Below are positions 1-7,750 of a stretch of 25,954 nucleotides of DNA, in pieces (the first letter of the stretch is position 1; the number at the start of each line of letters is the position of its first letter). Source of the stretch: JBHIFB01 sp046760905 (GTDB taxonomy: Bacteria > Gemmatimonadota > CAZMKB01); contig JBHIFB010000035.1 of the NCBI GenBank assembly GCA_046760905.1, positions 1 through 25,954 on the forward strand. The letters run 5' to 3'. The notes below the pieces were generated by a model, which was not told the DNA's origin, did not search any database, and was given only the letters and a program-made list of their open reading frames with translations. The translations under genes were made by a program, and so were the position numbers.

Positions 1-625
1 AAGAGTTATCTAGACAATAGATACCACCGCCATATAAAGTGGCTTCGTTTTCCCAGATCATGTTATTTTCAATGGTTGGAGATGAATTGTTCACGCTACA
101 AATACCACCGGCCCGGCTGGCCGAATTCCTAGTGATCGTGTTGCCTGTGATGAAGGGCGAGGAGTTGTTGTAGCAATAGATTCCGCCGCCATAATAGGAT
201 GTGTTATCTATGATAATATTGTCTCTGATTGTGGGGGAGGAGCCGTTTAAGTAAATTGCACCACCGTTTTCCCCATACGCCCACGCATTTCGAATCATGA
301 AACCCTCAAGCACGGAGTTCGAATCCTCTCCGCTTTGGAAGTTGAATCCGCGATGGATGTAAGGCCAGCCCCCACAGTTAATAATGCAGGTCTGGGGTCC
401 ATTCTCCGATTTTAACACGATTGCTTTTCCCAGGAAGTCAATGTCCCGGTTCCCGTCTCCGGTGTAAGTTCCATCTGCCACAAGCACCGTATCAAAATCA
501 ACAGCTTCATCGATCGCCGCTTGGATCGTGGGATATTCATCCGGAACATGGTGAGTGGTAGCCTGAAGCAGAGACACGGAAAATAGGAAAATTGCAACTG
601 TCACAGTAAAATTGAAAATGCGCAT
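1..625 (-). CDS. Secreted right-handed parallel beta-helix repeat protein (partial, 3' end off window)
   Basis: The reading frame is open from an ATG at 625 to the window edge (208 codons seen), so the C-terminus is missing. Residues 1-22 form a signal peptide (basic start, hydrophobic core, likely cut after LLQA), so the product is exported. Residues 26-55 carry the lead-in typical of these proteins (VPDEYPTIQAAIDEA, then DTVLVADGTY). From about residue 121 there are three coils of about 26 residues, each with an SSPxI...N...GGGIY(C) pattern: SSP at 129, 155 and 181. This is the pectate-lyase-like beta-helix fold common in surface or secreted proteins of candidate phyla. Substrate and function cannot be told, and any C-terminal sorting domain lies outside the window. 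AGAGGAA sits about 8 nt before the ATG, and a strong promoter lies at 676-705. Fold sure, role unknown. Confidence 0.85.
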   Translation of the reverse strand, partial: MRIFNFTVTVAIFLFSVSLLQATTHHVPDEYPTIQAAIDEAVDFDTVLVADGTYTGDGNRDIDFLGKAIVLKSENGPQTCIINCGGWPYIHRGFNFQSGEDSNSVLEGFMIRNAWAYGENGGAIYLNGSSPTIRDNIIIDNTSYYGGGIYCYNNSSPFITGNTITRNSASRAGGICSVNNSSPTIENNMIWENEATLYGGGIYCLDNS

Positions 626-675
626 GGTGTTCCTCTTTCAAAACCTGTTTCATCTAGCCAAATCTTTCTATATAA

Positions 676-705
676 ATTATACCATAAAATATTGGAGGAG
701 GTCAA
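676..705 (-). promoter_or_regulatory. Sigma70-like promoter of the beta-helix gene
   Basis: Read on the minus strand, TTGACC (700-705) is followed after 18 nt by a perfect TATAAT (676-681), about 50 nt before the ATG at 625. The local sequence is AT-rich. It separates the beta-helix gene from the DUF362 gene transcriptionally. The rest of the 626-846 gap shows no gene. Confidence 0.7.
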
Positions 706-846
706 GTTGACACGCTCAGCCTTTTGCCCAATCGATGGTCACTTGCTTTCGCCTTATTTCATATTATTTTTCAAGTTACAATAAACACCTGACGCATCGC
801 ATTAGGTATCGCCGTCTCGATATCTATCCTTATAAATCCGCTTGGA

Positions 847-1935
847 CTATTTCGGCGGGGGAGGGGGCTGATCCTTTGGCATATTCTTCCTGAGTATATC
901 AACAGCACGCTCGACACTGCCGGCCTTGCCTTCATCCAGCTTCCAGCCCGATTGACTGATCCGGTTCGAATGAGGCCTGAAAGGCATTATGCAGCTTTCC
1001 AGCTTCTCTCCGACAATCTCGATCTGATCCAGATCCACGACGCCCATGCCAAGGCGTCTGAGGTATTCCAGATATCCAATCTCTTTTGGGTCAAAACCCA
1101 TGATTCGGGCAGTGACTGTGTCGACGCTCAGGAAGTCGGTGCCGGTGATGATGAGGCCGAGGTCAACAGGAGTTCCGTTCGTGGGGCCGTTTCCTTCCAT
1201 GCCGATTGTGCCGTCTATGACCGAGAGGTGGGGATAGGTGAGCGGAGTTAGTCGGGCGAGGGTCATGTTGATGGCGGGGTGTCCACAGTGAATCGCCATC
1301 TTGTCGCTTCTTGCAATGAGGGAAGAATCTCTATCTGCCAGGCCATCAACGGACCTTTGGGAAGCGGTCTGCTTGAGCATGCGAGTTGAGAAGAGCTGCC
1401 ATGCAAGGCCACCGAAAGTCCTGAGAGTGCCGAGTTCGTCCCTTATGAGGCTTCCTACTATCATGTTCTTGAGTGATAGGGTGACGATGACGACATCGTG
1501 TGTTTTCGGGGGGCAGACTGAAATCCGGAAATCACTCTCGACGACCGTCCTTGCGATGCGAACCTCCAGATCCTTTAGGTCTGTATCGAATATTCGCGCA
1601 GGGATCCAGCGATCCCTGTTGAAATCGATTAGCTTCACGCCATACTCATCGACCAAGGAAAAGTATCCGAAGTTCCTGTAACCGTCGAATGTATCTCTCA
1701 TGCTGGCACCTTCCCCGATCATGATCTCTGCATCAGTCCTATCCCTTAGGAATTGTAGGACCCCTCTGAGTGCATCGACATGGGTAGCTGCAAGCTGTTT
1801 CGTCGTCGAAACCAGGTTTGGTTTAACTAGAATACGACTTCCGAGTTTAATTTCCCCCTCGATTGCAGAGAGAGCCCGCAAGATCGCTGATTTTCGATCA
1901 TCTTTCCTACTACGAAAGATTGCCACTCGAGACAT
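847..1935 (-). CDS. DUF362 domain-containing protein
   Basis: A 362-residue protein matching the DUF362 family along its length. Motifs: VKPNLV (37-42), GEGAS (74-78), CPPKTH (141-146), SLKN (154-157) and DGTIGMEGNGPTNG (241-254), followed by TDFLSVDTVTARIMGFDP. Some DUF362 proteins carry 4Fe-4S ferredoxin motifs; none is visible here. The biochemical function of the family is poorly defined. The start at 1935 is chosen because AAGGAGAT lies 6 nt upstream; an ATG 42 nt further upstream (1977) lacks this. The C-terminus ends in five prolines and a lysine, an odd tail that may need EF-P for translation (inference). A TTGACT at 1982-1987 (minus) could be a -35 element, but its -10 is poor. No signal peptide or membrane segment is seen, so it is likely cytoplasmic. 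Confidence 0.85.
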   Translation of the reverse strand: MSRVAIFRSRKDDRKSAILRALSAIEGEIKLGSRILVKPNLVSTTKQLAATHVDALRGVLQFLRDRTDAEIMIGEGASMRDTFDGYRNFGYFSLVDEYGVKLIDFNRDRWIPARIFDTDLKDLEVRIARTVVESDFRISVCPPKTHDVVIVTLSLKNMIVGSLIRDELGTLRTFGGLAWQLFSTRMLKQTASQRSVDGLADRDSSLIARSDKMAIHCGHPAINMTLARLTPLTYPHLSVIDGTIGMEGNGPTNGTPVDLGLIITGTDFLSVDTVTARIMGFDPKEIGYLEYLRRLGMGVVDLDQIEIVGEKLESCIMPFRPHSNRISQSGWKLDEGKAGSVERAVDILRKNMPKDQPPPPPK

Positions 1936-2001
1936 TTCGTATCTCCTTGTCACCATATAACCTACGTGAAAATTCATGGTGAGTCAAGTAGGGTAAGTAA
2001 T

Positions 2002-2030
2002 TTGACAAAATCGCTTAAAAATGTTATTTT
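2002..2030 (+). promoter_or_regulatory. Promoter of the GGDEF-ATPase gene
   Basis: TTGACA (2002-2007), 17 nt spacer, TATTTT (2025-2030). A consensus TATAAT also occurs at 2039-2044 but has no matching -35 element. The predicted transcript starts near 2037, giving a leader of about 65 nt with no evident Shine-Dalgarno site before the ATG at 2102. Confidence 0.6.
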
Positions 2031-2101
2031 ATTGAGGTTATAATACACATATTTAAGACAAAGTATGTATTTAAAGTGTAATATTTAATCACATCACCCC
2101 C

Positions 2102-3526
2102 ATGAGCGATTCAAGACGACAGCTTTTAGAAGAATTAAACCTCCTTAGAAAGAAATCCACAGACCTCTCCTCATTGATCCAAATCGTGCTGCGCGACGAT
2201 CTCACCGAGCTTTATAACAGGAGATATTTCCGCCAGAGACTCGAGGAGGAAAGGAAGAGAGTGGATGTAGACAAAGCCTCGCTGGCAATAATTATGCTGG
2301 ATATTGATGATTTCAAACACATAAACGATTCTCTGGGGCATCTGAAAGGCGATGAAGTGCTGGTAAGAATCGGTAAACTCATCTCATCCTCGGTGAGATC
2401 GATCGACATAGTGTGCAGGTATGCGGGTGACGAGTTCGTTGTCATACTTCCGTCCGCTGGCAGAAGGGAAGCAGGTAAAATCTCAAGACGAATATTGAAG
2501 TCGATAACCGAGTATAACTGGGAGGCCGAAATCGGCACCTGCGACGTGAAGGTCTGTGCAAGCCTGGGCTATGCAGCCTACCCGAGGGAATCCCGTACTA
2601 TGGAAGAATTGATCCAGAAAGCGGACACAGCTCTTTATGCCTCGAAGAAGGAGAAGATTGGCCCCAGCGTAGCCGGAATCGACTATTCCTCTCACGGGTT
2701 TCGTCCGGTGTGGAACGAGGATTCCCTTATCCCGTTTCTCGAGAGAAAAGCCGAAACGGTCAGGCTTACGAAACTGCGTGAGCAGGCAGGGTCCGGGAAG
2801 CCTTCATTCGTCCTGGTGGAAGGCCCCTCAGGCTCAGGGAAAACACGCCTCGTAAAAGAGTTCCTGAAGAAACTCGATAATGTGGATTGCATAGTATGCA
2901 AGGGCTCGGCCACTGTGGGTACTGCTCAGATGCAGCTTTTCCCGGTCAGGGAAGCTCTTGCATCACTCCACCGAAACAATCCGTCAGAATTCCACTCAGC
3001 GTGCTCTGACCTCCAGATCTTTTCAATGAAACATCTTTCCAGGTTTCTTCCTCCCGGCACGCTGAACCAGCATCACCAGGAGGACGGTTTCTCGGAGCGA
3101 TACCATGTCTTTGAATCCATCTCATCCTTCATCAGGAATCTTTCAAAGCTCATGCCGTTAATTTTTATCATGGAGGACCTTCAGTGGGCCGATGATGGCA
3201 CAATAGATCTACTCTCGTTTTTGAAACGCCACCTGACCGATGTCAGGGTGATGATCCTTGCCACCTTGAGATCCGGCCACGAGCATTTCCTTTCCCCAGG
3301 TGATGACTCAGCAGGCAAGATGGAACTTCTTTTCGATGGACAGGGGTGGGAACTAATACAGCTGAATAATCTGAACAGATCCTCGACAGGACGCCTTGTC
3401 AAGTATTTTCTGGGGATAAGAAAAGTCCCGGCGAAACTCACGAATGACCTCTACCGCCTGACAGATGGAAATCCCATGTTCCTCCAGGAAACCCTCGCTT
3501 ACCTCCTCCAGCAACATGATTGGTGA
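2102..3526 (+). CDS. GGDEF (diguanylate cyclase) - STAND/AAA ATPase protein, N-terminal part of a split gene
   Basis: 474 codons. Residues 1-30 are a short helical lead-in. Residues 31-187 are a GGDEF domain with DDLTELYNRRYF (32-43), LDIDDFKHINDSLGH (66-80) and the active-site variant AGDEF (108-112). An RxxD inhibitory-site motif (RSID, 99-102) stands exactly five residues before it, so c-di-GMP synthesis with product inhibition is plausible. Residues about 205-470 are a P-loop ATPase of the AAA_16/STAND type: Walker A GPSGSGKT (241-248), Walker B LIFIMEDLQWADD (353-365) and GNPMFLQE (456-463). The frame stops at TGA 3524-3526, where relatives continue into a winged-helix and TPR region; that region is present in the +1 frame from about 3516. 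No membrane segment or signal peptide is seen, so it is cytoplasmic. The start has no visible Shine-Dalgarno site. Domain calls are firm; whether the gene is intact is open. Confidence 0.85.
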   Translation: MSDSRRQLLEELNLLRKKSTDLSSLIQIVLRDDLTELYNRRYFRQRLEEERKRVDVDKASLAIIMLDIDDFKHINDSLGHLKGDEVLVRIGKLISSSVRSIDIVCRYAGDEFVVILPSAGRREAGKISRRILKSITEYNWEAEIGTCDVKVCASLGYAAYPRESRTMEELIQKADTALYASKKEKIGPSVAGIDYSSHGFRPVWNEDSLIPFLERKAETVRLTKLREQAGSGKPSFVLVEGPSGSGKTRLVKEFLKKLDNVDCIVCKGSATVGTAQMQLFPVREALASLHRNNPSEFHSACSDLQIFSMKHLSRFLPPGTLNQHHQEDGFSERYHVFESISSFIRNLSKLMPLIFIMEDLQWADDGTIDLLSFLKRHLTDVRVMILATLRSGHEHFLSPGDDSAGKMELLFDGQGWELIQLNNLNRSSTGRLVKYFLGIRKVPAKLTNDLYRLTDGNPMFLQETLAYLLQQHDW

Positions 3527-5624
3527 AGTCTTGAAGAAGGGTATCGATTACACGGCTGACAGTCCGGTTCTGCCACAAAGCGTCCTGGATATGATAAAGG
3601 GTAGATTCAGGGAATTGAGTTTATCTGTGAGGAGGATGCTACAGGCAGCTTCCGTCATTGGATACGAATTCCAGGTGGCCTACTTGATGGCTCTGCTTGA
3701 TGAGAGGGAAGGGAAGCTGTATGACATGCTTGATGTCGCCAGGAAAGAGAACTTCGTCAAAGAGAAATATGTCCATGGGACTGAGTATTTTTCATTCAAC
3801 AACAGTCTAATAAGAGATATCATATATCATGACATGAACAGCAGGAAAAGGAAAACCTATCATTTGAAAATCGGCCAGATACTCGAATCTGAGAACCGTA
3901 CGGATGACGCCGCCGGCCTCGGAAGGCTCGCCTCACATTTCGAGAGCGGGGGAAGGCAGGCTAAAGCTTTCGGCTACCTTATACATGCGGCCCAGAAGGC
4001 GAAGGAGCTGTATGCGAGCAGGGAAGCCATAGGTTATCTCTCAAGAGCGCTCGAGCTATCGAAAAAATGTTCACAGGAGGAGATAGATAAAACCGAGGTA
4101 ATCGAGTGCAGAGAACTACTCGGAGACCTACAATTCCAGGTTGGAAGCATTGAAAAGGCAAGGAGCAATTACTCAGAACTTCTAAAGAACGGTTGCTTAG
4201 AGAAGGAGAAGGTGATAAGGATCCAGAGGAAGATGGGTGAACTACTGGAGAGGGAGTGCAAGTACGATAAAGCTCAGACTTTTCTCTATAAAGCTCTGAA
4301 CGGCGTATCCAGCAAGGAGGATCCAGAATACATGAACATAGTAATCGCCCTCTCTGTTGTCTTCATGAGGAGGGGGCAAGTAGATAAGGCACTGCACTAT
4401 TGCAAGACGCTACTCGATATACCTCGTGGGAGAGAGAATGACCAGCTTAGTGCGAAGATCGATTTTATTATTGGATGTTGCCATCTGAGCAAGGGGAATG
4501 TGAAAGAAGCACTCTCATGCTTCAGAAGGAGCTTGAAGATAAGGCAGAAATCCGGAGATCTTTTATCTGTTGGATTCACGTATCTGAATATGGGAATCGC
4601 ATTGTTTACAATGGGTAGGCAGAAGATTGCTTCCCGGTACTGGAACAAGGCGATTAAAATAGGGCAAAAGACGAGCAGCGCCTTCCTGGAAATGGCAGCA
4701 CGCAACAACGCTGCTATCTGCTGTGATCGCACCGATGATCCTGATGCCACCCTCTCCGCTCTCTGGGAGGCATACCGGCTGGCCAGAAAAATGGGGAATC
4801 TGGTCGGGGTAGCCAGCTGCAGGAACAATATCGGTGCTCTCCATAAAGAAATGGGGAAATTCGATCAGGCTGTCATCGAATTCAAGAAGTGTCAGGACAT
4901 TGCCGAGAAAATGGAAAATTTCGAACTTATTGCGAAGGCCAACATAAATCTGGGAACAGTCTACGTTGATGTCATGGAGCTTGAGAGGGCGGAAAACCAT
5001 GCCTGGAAACTCCTCGAGCTCACAAGCAAGCACAACCTGAAAGTGGAGGAGGGACTGTCCTGGCGACTCCTTGGTGATGTGAATTACCAGAGGCGAAATT
5101 TCTCGTGGGCACTTGACTGCTATCATCGAGCGAGGGGATGCCATGAAGGCTTCATCCTCGATCATGACGAATCGAAGTCAATAACCGAGTTGAAGATCTT
5201 AGAAACGTCATGTATTTCAGACGATACTGATGAATGGTACAAAGATTTTGAGAAAAAATTTTCAAAGATTAGAGGCAGGAAGAAGGAATTCCACTTCCAG
5301 TCCCGCGTGAGTAAGGCCGCTGTTTTGATCGAGAAACGCAGGGATACGAAGAAGGCTGTAAGGCTGCTTCGAGAAGCCCTTGAGATCATAGGTAGGGATT
5401 CTCCAAGAACCTTGGATCTCTGGCGGGTCTGTTCGATGCTCACGAAAGCCTACTGTGCCGTTGGGGACCTTAATAGGGCTCGTGAGTCTTCAGCCCTTGC
5501 AGAGGAAGCACTGAAGCGGATACGCAAGTGCAACAAAGAAAAAAAGTACGTGAAAGCCTTCTTAGCGCGTGAGGATGTCAAAGAATTCCTCTGCTTGAAG
5601 AAGATGCTCGAAAAGAAGCATTGA
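3516..5624 (+). CDS. Winged-helix and TPR region, C-terminal part of the split GGDEF-ATPase-TPR gene
   Basis: 702 codons from the ATG at 3516, which overlaps the end of the preceding frame by 11 nt; the open frame reaches back further (3465). The first 120 residues resemble the segment that follows the ATPase core in STAND and cyclase-associated regulators: LPQSVLDMIKGRF, then LQAASVIGYEF, then FSFNNSLIRDIIYHDM. The rest is helical TPR repeats, about ten, e.g. AKSF/ALSC-type helices and DQAVIEFKKCQDIAEKM. TPR arrays in this class sense ligands or partners and control the ATPase. No Shine-Dalgarno site precedes 3516 (the upstream sequence is pyrimidine-rich), so independent initiation would rely on coupling. 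Dropping one T at 3520-3521 would fuse it to the preceding frame as ...LLQQHDGEVLKKG..., giving about 1,173 residues. An assembly error, a true mutation, coupling or recoding all remain possible. Confidence 0.8.
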   Translation: MIGEVLKKGIDYTADSPVLPQSVLDMIKGRFRELSLSVRRMLQAASVIGYEFQVAYLMALLDEREGKLYDMLDVARKENFVKEKYVHGTEYFSFNNSLIRDIIYHDMNSRKRKTYHLKIGQILESENRTDDAAGLGRLASHFESGGRQAKAFGYLIHAAQKAKELYASREAIGYLSRALELSKKCSQEEIDKTEVIECRELLGDLQFQVGSIEKARSNYSELLKNGCLEKEKVIRIQRKMGELLERECKYDKAQTFLYKALNGVSSKEDPEYMNIVIALSVVFMRRGQVDKALHYCKTLLDIPRGRENDQLSAKIDFIIGCCHLSKGNVKEALSCFRRSLKIRQKSGDLLSVGFTYLNMGIALFTMGRQKIASRYWNKAIKIGQKTSSAFLEMAARNNAAICCDRTDDPDATLSALWEAYRLARKMGNLVGVASCRNNIGALHKEMGKFDQAVIEFKKCQDIAEKMENFELIAKANINLGTVYVDVMELERAENHAWKLLELTSKHNLKVEEGLSWRLLGDVNYQRRNFSWALDCYHRARGCHEGFILDHDESKSITELKILETSCISDDTDEWYKDFEKKFSKIRGRKKEFHFQSRVSKAAVLIEKRRDTKKAVRLLREALEIIGRDSPRTLDLWRVCSMLTKAYCAVGDLNRARESSALAEEALKRIRKCNKEKKYVKAFLAREDVKEFLCLKKMLEKKH

Positions 5625-5712
5625 CAAATCGGAATAATCACTACTGATCCCGCTTTCGGTGATCGGACTTCACGGATACCTTGATATTGCTAGTTCTTCG
5701 TGTTTTTCTCCC

Positions 5713-5741
5713 TTGACTTTTTATCACACCATGTTTATTTT
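5713..5741 (+). promoter_or_regulatory. Promoter of the HU gene
   Basis: TTGACT (5713-5718), 17 nt spacer, TATTTT (5736-5741), the same architecture as the promoter at 2002-2030. The predicted transcript start near 5748 leaves about 60 nt of leader to the GTG at 5810. Confidence 0.6.
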
Positions 5742-5809
5742 TTCGTTTAATGAAGTGTGTTCCGGAGTTTCTGATTAAAGCTTGTCATGATAAGGAAAGG
5801 GGTGATATT

Positions 5810-6076
5810 GTGAATAAAGGGGAACTCATCGACGAACTCGCACACAGAGGGAACTTCACGAAGAAGGATGCGAAGACTGCAGTTGACCTCATGCTGGAAA
5901 CCATCAAAAAGAATACAAAGAGGGAAGGTGTACAGCTGGTAGGTTTCGGTTCCTTTAATGTAAGCAGGAGAAAAGCAAGGAAGGGGAGAAACCCACGCAC
6001 CGGTGAAGAGATTCGAATTCCAGCAGGTAAAACTGTGAGGTTCAGACCCGGTAAAGAATTCAAGGAGATGCTGTAA
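5810..6076 (+). CDS. hup: HU-family DNA-binding protein
   Basis: An 88-residue histone-like protein that bends and compacts DNA as a dimer. The family signature is clear: VGFGSFNVSRRKARKGRNP, followed by RTGEEIRIPAGKTVRFRPGKEFKE. The N-terminus NKGELIDELAHRGNFTKKDA matches the family start, so the GTG at 5810 is preferred; AAGGGGTGAT just upstream is an almost perfect Shine-Dalgarno site. An in-frame ATG at 5750 would add 20 residues unlike the family and would leave an almost leaderless mRNA. It cannot be told from IHF subunits by sequence alone, but its length and general features fit HU. It has its own promoter (5713-5741) and a terminator (6146-6169), so it is probably monocistronic and well expressed. 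Confidence 0.93.
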   Translation: MNKGELIDELAHRGNFTKKDAKTAVDLMLETIKKNTKREGVQLVGFGSFNVSRRKARKGRNPRTGEEIRIPAGKTVRFRPGKEFKEML

Positions 6077-6145
6077 CTTCCTCTTACTATTTCTCTGAAG
6101 GGGTCAAGCTTTAGAAGCAGACATTCTGGAACACATTTTCATGTG

Positions 6146-6169
6146 AAAGCTCCTCCATCGAGGGGCTTT
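6146..6169 (+). terminator. Intrinsic terminator between HU and the convergent repeat-protein gene
   Basis: A 10-bp stem (6146-6155 with 6160-6169, one G-U pair) closes on a CATC tetraloop. On the plus strand its 3' arm ends in CTTTT and is followed by CATTTCTT, a reasonable U-rich tail. It lies 70 nt after the HU stop and just past the 3' end of the minus-strand gene, so it may serve both directions; the minus-strand tail is weaker. Confidence 0.7.
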
Positions 6170-6188
6170 TCATTTCTTGCTCATCCAC

Positions 6189-6878
6189 TCAGAGGCGCGT
6201 GAGCTCTTTCAGCTCCTGGAGTTTCCTCTCATATGATTCTCTGATCTTTTCGTTTCGCCTACCAGCGATCTCGATCGCCTTCCTCGTTATGGCCTGAGCT
6301 TTCTCGAAATCTTTCATTTCTTCGTAAATGGATATAAGGTGATCAAATGGTAGCGTGGGAATGTTTTCAGGTGAACCATATCTCTCGATGTTTCTAATGG
6401 CAGCCTCACAATGATGAATGCAGTTTTCTCTTGCATCCGAGAGAAGATCTCTCTGTCTAAAATACAAGAACGCGAAAGCGATGTGCACCTGTTGCCTCTC
6501 CCAGGGGGATTGGCAAGAGTGCTGAGCCTTGTAGAGCAGCTTTTCAGCGAATTGATAGGAATTGTTCAGAATCGCATTAGCGGCAACAATCCAGAGAAGC
6601 CTGGCAGGTTTCTCAGAAGTGCTGTATATCCTGCCCTCGGTCAGACTGTTCACCCACTCACCGCTTTTCGCAACCTGGCCGTAATATAACTTGAAAAGAT
6701 CTTGCTCATCTGGATTAAGATTGGAAAACCATTCAGACAAGCCGAGATAATTGATCAGGCCTCTACGCAGCTTTCTGTTCTTCCATCTTCTGAACCATTT
6801 CGATAAGATGATCGAAGTGATAAGGAGGACATTCGAGGCAATGACTATGATGATGAGATAAATAACAATATCTCTCAT
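6189..6878 (-). CDS. Membrane-anchored helical-repeat (TPR-like) protein of unknown function
   Basis: 229 residues. Residues about 4-28 are one hydrophobic segment followed at once by a basic stretch (KWFRRWKNRKLRR), which suggests an N-terminal anchor with the rest in the cytoplasm. The remainder is helical with TPR-like pairs, e.g. ANAILNNSYQFAEKLLYKAQ, and MKDFEKAQAITRKAIEIA near the C-terminus. No catalytic motif is seen and I do not recognise the family. The start has only a weak Shine-Dalgarno site; an in-frame stop lies just upstream, so no longer N-terminus is possible. It is convergent with HU and divergent from the M50 protease, and seems to be a single-gene unit. Such anchored TPR proteins often scaffold other proteins, but no partner can be named. 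Confidence 0.65.
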   Translation of the reverse strand: MRDIVIYLIIIVIASNVLLITSIILSKWFRRWKNRKLRRGLINYLGLSEWFSNLNPDEQDLFKLYYGQVAKSGEWVNSLTEGRIYSTSEKPARLLWIVAANAILNNSYQFAEKLLYKAQHSCQSPWERQQVHIAFAFLYFRQRDLLSDARENCIHHCEAAIRNIERYGSPENIPTLPFDHLISIYEEMKDFEKAQAITRKAIEIAGRRNEKIRESYERKLQELKELTRL

Positions 6879-6915
6879 ATTCTAACCGGTAAGCAGTTGC
6901 AGATCAGCTATCTCC

Positions 6916-6944
6916 TTGACTTGGTTGATCGAGCTCAATATATT
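6916..6944 (+). promoter_or_regulatory. Promoter of the M50 protease-trpS-scpAB-rluB unit
   Basis: TTGACT (6916-6921), 17 nt spacer, TATATT (6939-6944). The predicted transcript start near 6951 lies downstream of the first possible start codon (a TTG at 6897) of the long open frame, which argues for the ATG at 7056 and a leader of about 105 nt. Confidence 0.6.
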
Positions 6945-7055
6945 CAATACAAAAATAATGGGGGATTATCGTTTTGTAAAGAGATAGCTTACACCGACTA
7001 TCACTCCACTCGTAACTTACTTAGTAGAGATTACAATGCTTACGGTTGCCAGGGT

Positions 7056-7715
7056 ATGGAACACATCGTCTTCGGAATCCCGGTACTTCTTTTCTCGGTA
7101 GTAGTACATGAGTATGCACATGGTTTCACTGCTTATCGTGCTGGAGATCCTACCGCGATGTTGGCCGGACGCCTCACACTGAATCCCATCCCGCATATCG
7201 ATTTGGTTGGCTCCGTGATCGTCCCGCTCTTTCTCGTTATCACAAATTCCCCGTTCTTCATTGCCTGGGCAAAACCGGTGCCCGTGAACCCTCTAAGATT
7301 CAGAAACGGCAGAAAGGATGAGACACGAGTAGCCCTCGCAGGACCCATGTCGAATGTTGGCCTCGCATTGCTTTTCACACTAATCGGCATAGCCATGGGA
7401 TTTTTCTTCTCCCCTGCGGGCTTTATCAGTAATCCTCTGCTGGGATACATTCTCAGGATAGTGGTGTTTGGAGTGCAGATAAATCTCCTCCTTGCTGTGT
7501 TCAACCTGATTCCCATACCCCCACTCGATGGCTCGCACATCCTGAGCAATTTGCTCCCCCCCCAGAAGCGTCTGATATATGAAGATATCAGCAGATACGG
7601 TTTCATCATCCTTATGTTGCTCATAGTGACTCATATCATCGATCTAATCCTCATTCCCGTCTGGAAGATATCATATATATTGATAAATCTGGTGGAGATC
7701 AGTGTGTTTGGATAG
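7056..7715 (+). CDS. Site-2 protease family protein (peptidase M50, integral membrane)
   Basis: A 219-residue intramembrane zinc metalloprotease. The zinc motif HEYAH is at 18-22 inside the first membrane helix, and the third-ligand motif is LIPIPPLDG (151-159), with the conserved AGPMSN at 95-100. There are about five or six hydrophobic helices and no PDZ domain. This is the short M50 type often found just before trpS-scpA-scpB in diderm bacteria; its substrate is usually unknown. The open frame extends back to a TTG at 6897, but M at 7056 gives the family's usual N-terminus (MEHIVFGIPVLLFSVVVHEYAHG) and a promoter lies inside the extension. The start lacks a well-spaced Shine-Dalgarno site: AGGG lies almost against the ATG, and an out-of-frame ATG occurs at 7036. 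Confidence 0.88.
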   Translation: MEHIVFGIPVLLFSVVVHEYAHGFTAYRAGDPTAMLAGRLTLNPIPHIDLVGSVIVPLFLVITNSPFFIAWAKPVPVNPLRFRNGRKDETRVALAGPMSNVGLALLFTLIGIAMGFFFSPAGFISNPLLGYILRIVVFGVQINLLLAVFNLIPIPPLDGSHILSNLLPPQKRLIYEDISRYGFIILMLLIVTHIIDLILIPVWKISYILINLVEISVFG

Positions 7716-7750
7716 TATGGATGTGGTGTTCTCTTGGAAAGGATTTGGTT

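Noticed and set aside
1..625. SSPxI...GGGIY repeats as a DNA tandem repeat or CRISPR-like array
   Set aside because: The 78-81 nt periodicity is at protein level, with diverged DNA, and reads through as one exported beta-helix protein.
787..807. Imperfect inverted repeat downstream of the DUF362 gene
   Set aside because: Two mismatches in the relevant (minus-strand) RNA and a weak T-rich tail; not a convincing terminator.
4563..5165. Antisense open frame of 200 codons on the minus strand
   Set aside because: Lies wholly opposite the TPR-coding sequence, has no recognisable domain and no ribosome site; it is a by-product of codon bias.
5646..5664. Small hairpin after the TPR gene (GATCCCG / CGG-T-GATC)
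   Set aside because: Seven pairs with a bulge and no T run after it; not enough to call a terminator.
5750..5809. Longer HU protein from the ATG at 5750
   Set aside because: It would add 20 non-family residues, lacks a Shine-Dalgarno site, and lies almost at the predicted transcript start; the GTG at 5810 has a near-perfect one.
6897..7055. N-terminal extension of the M50 protease from a TTG at 6897
   Set aside because: The extension is unlike the family, and a good promoter (6916-6944) lies inside it, so the transcript would begin after the TTG.
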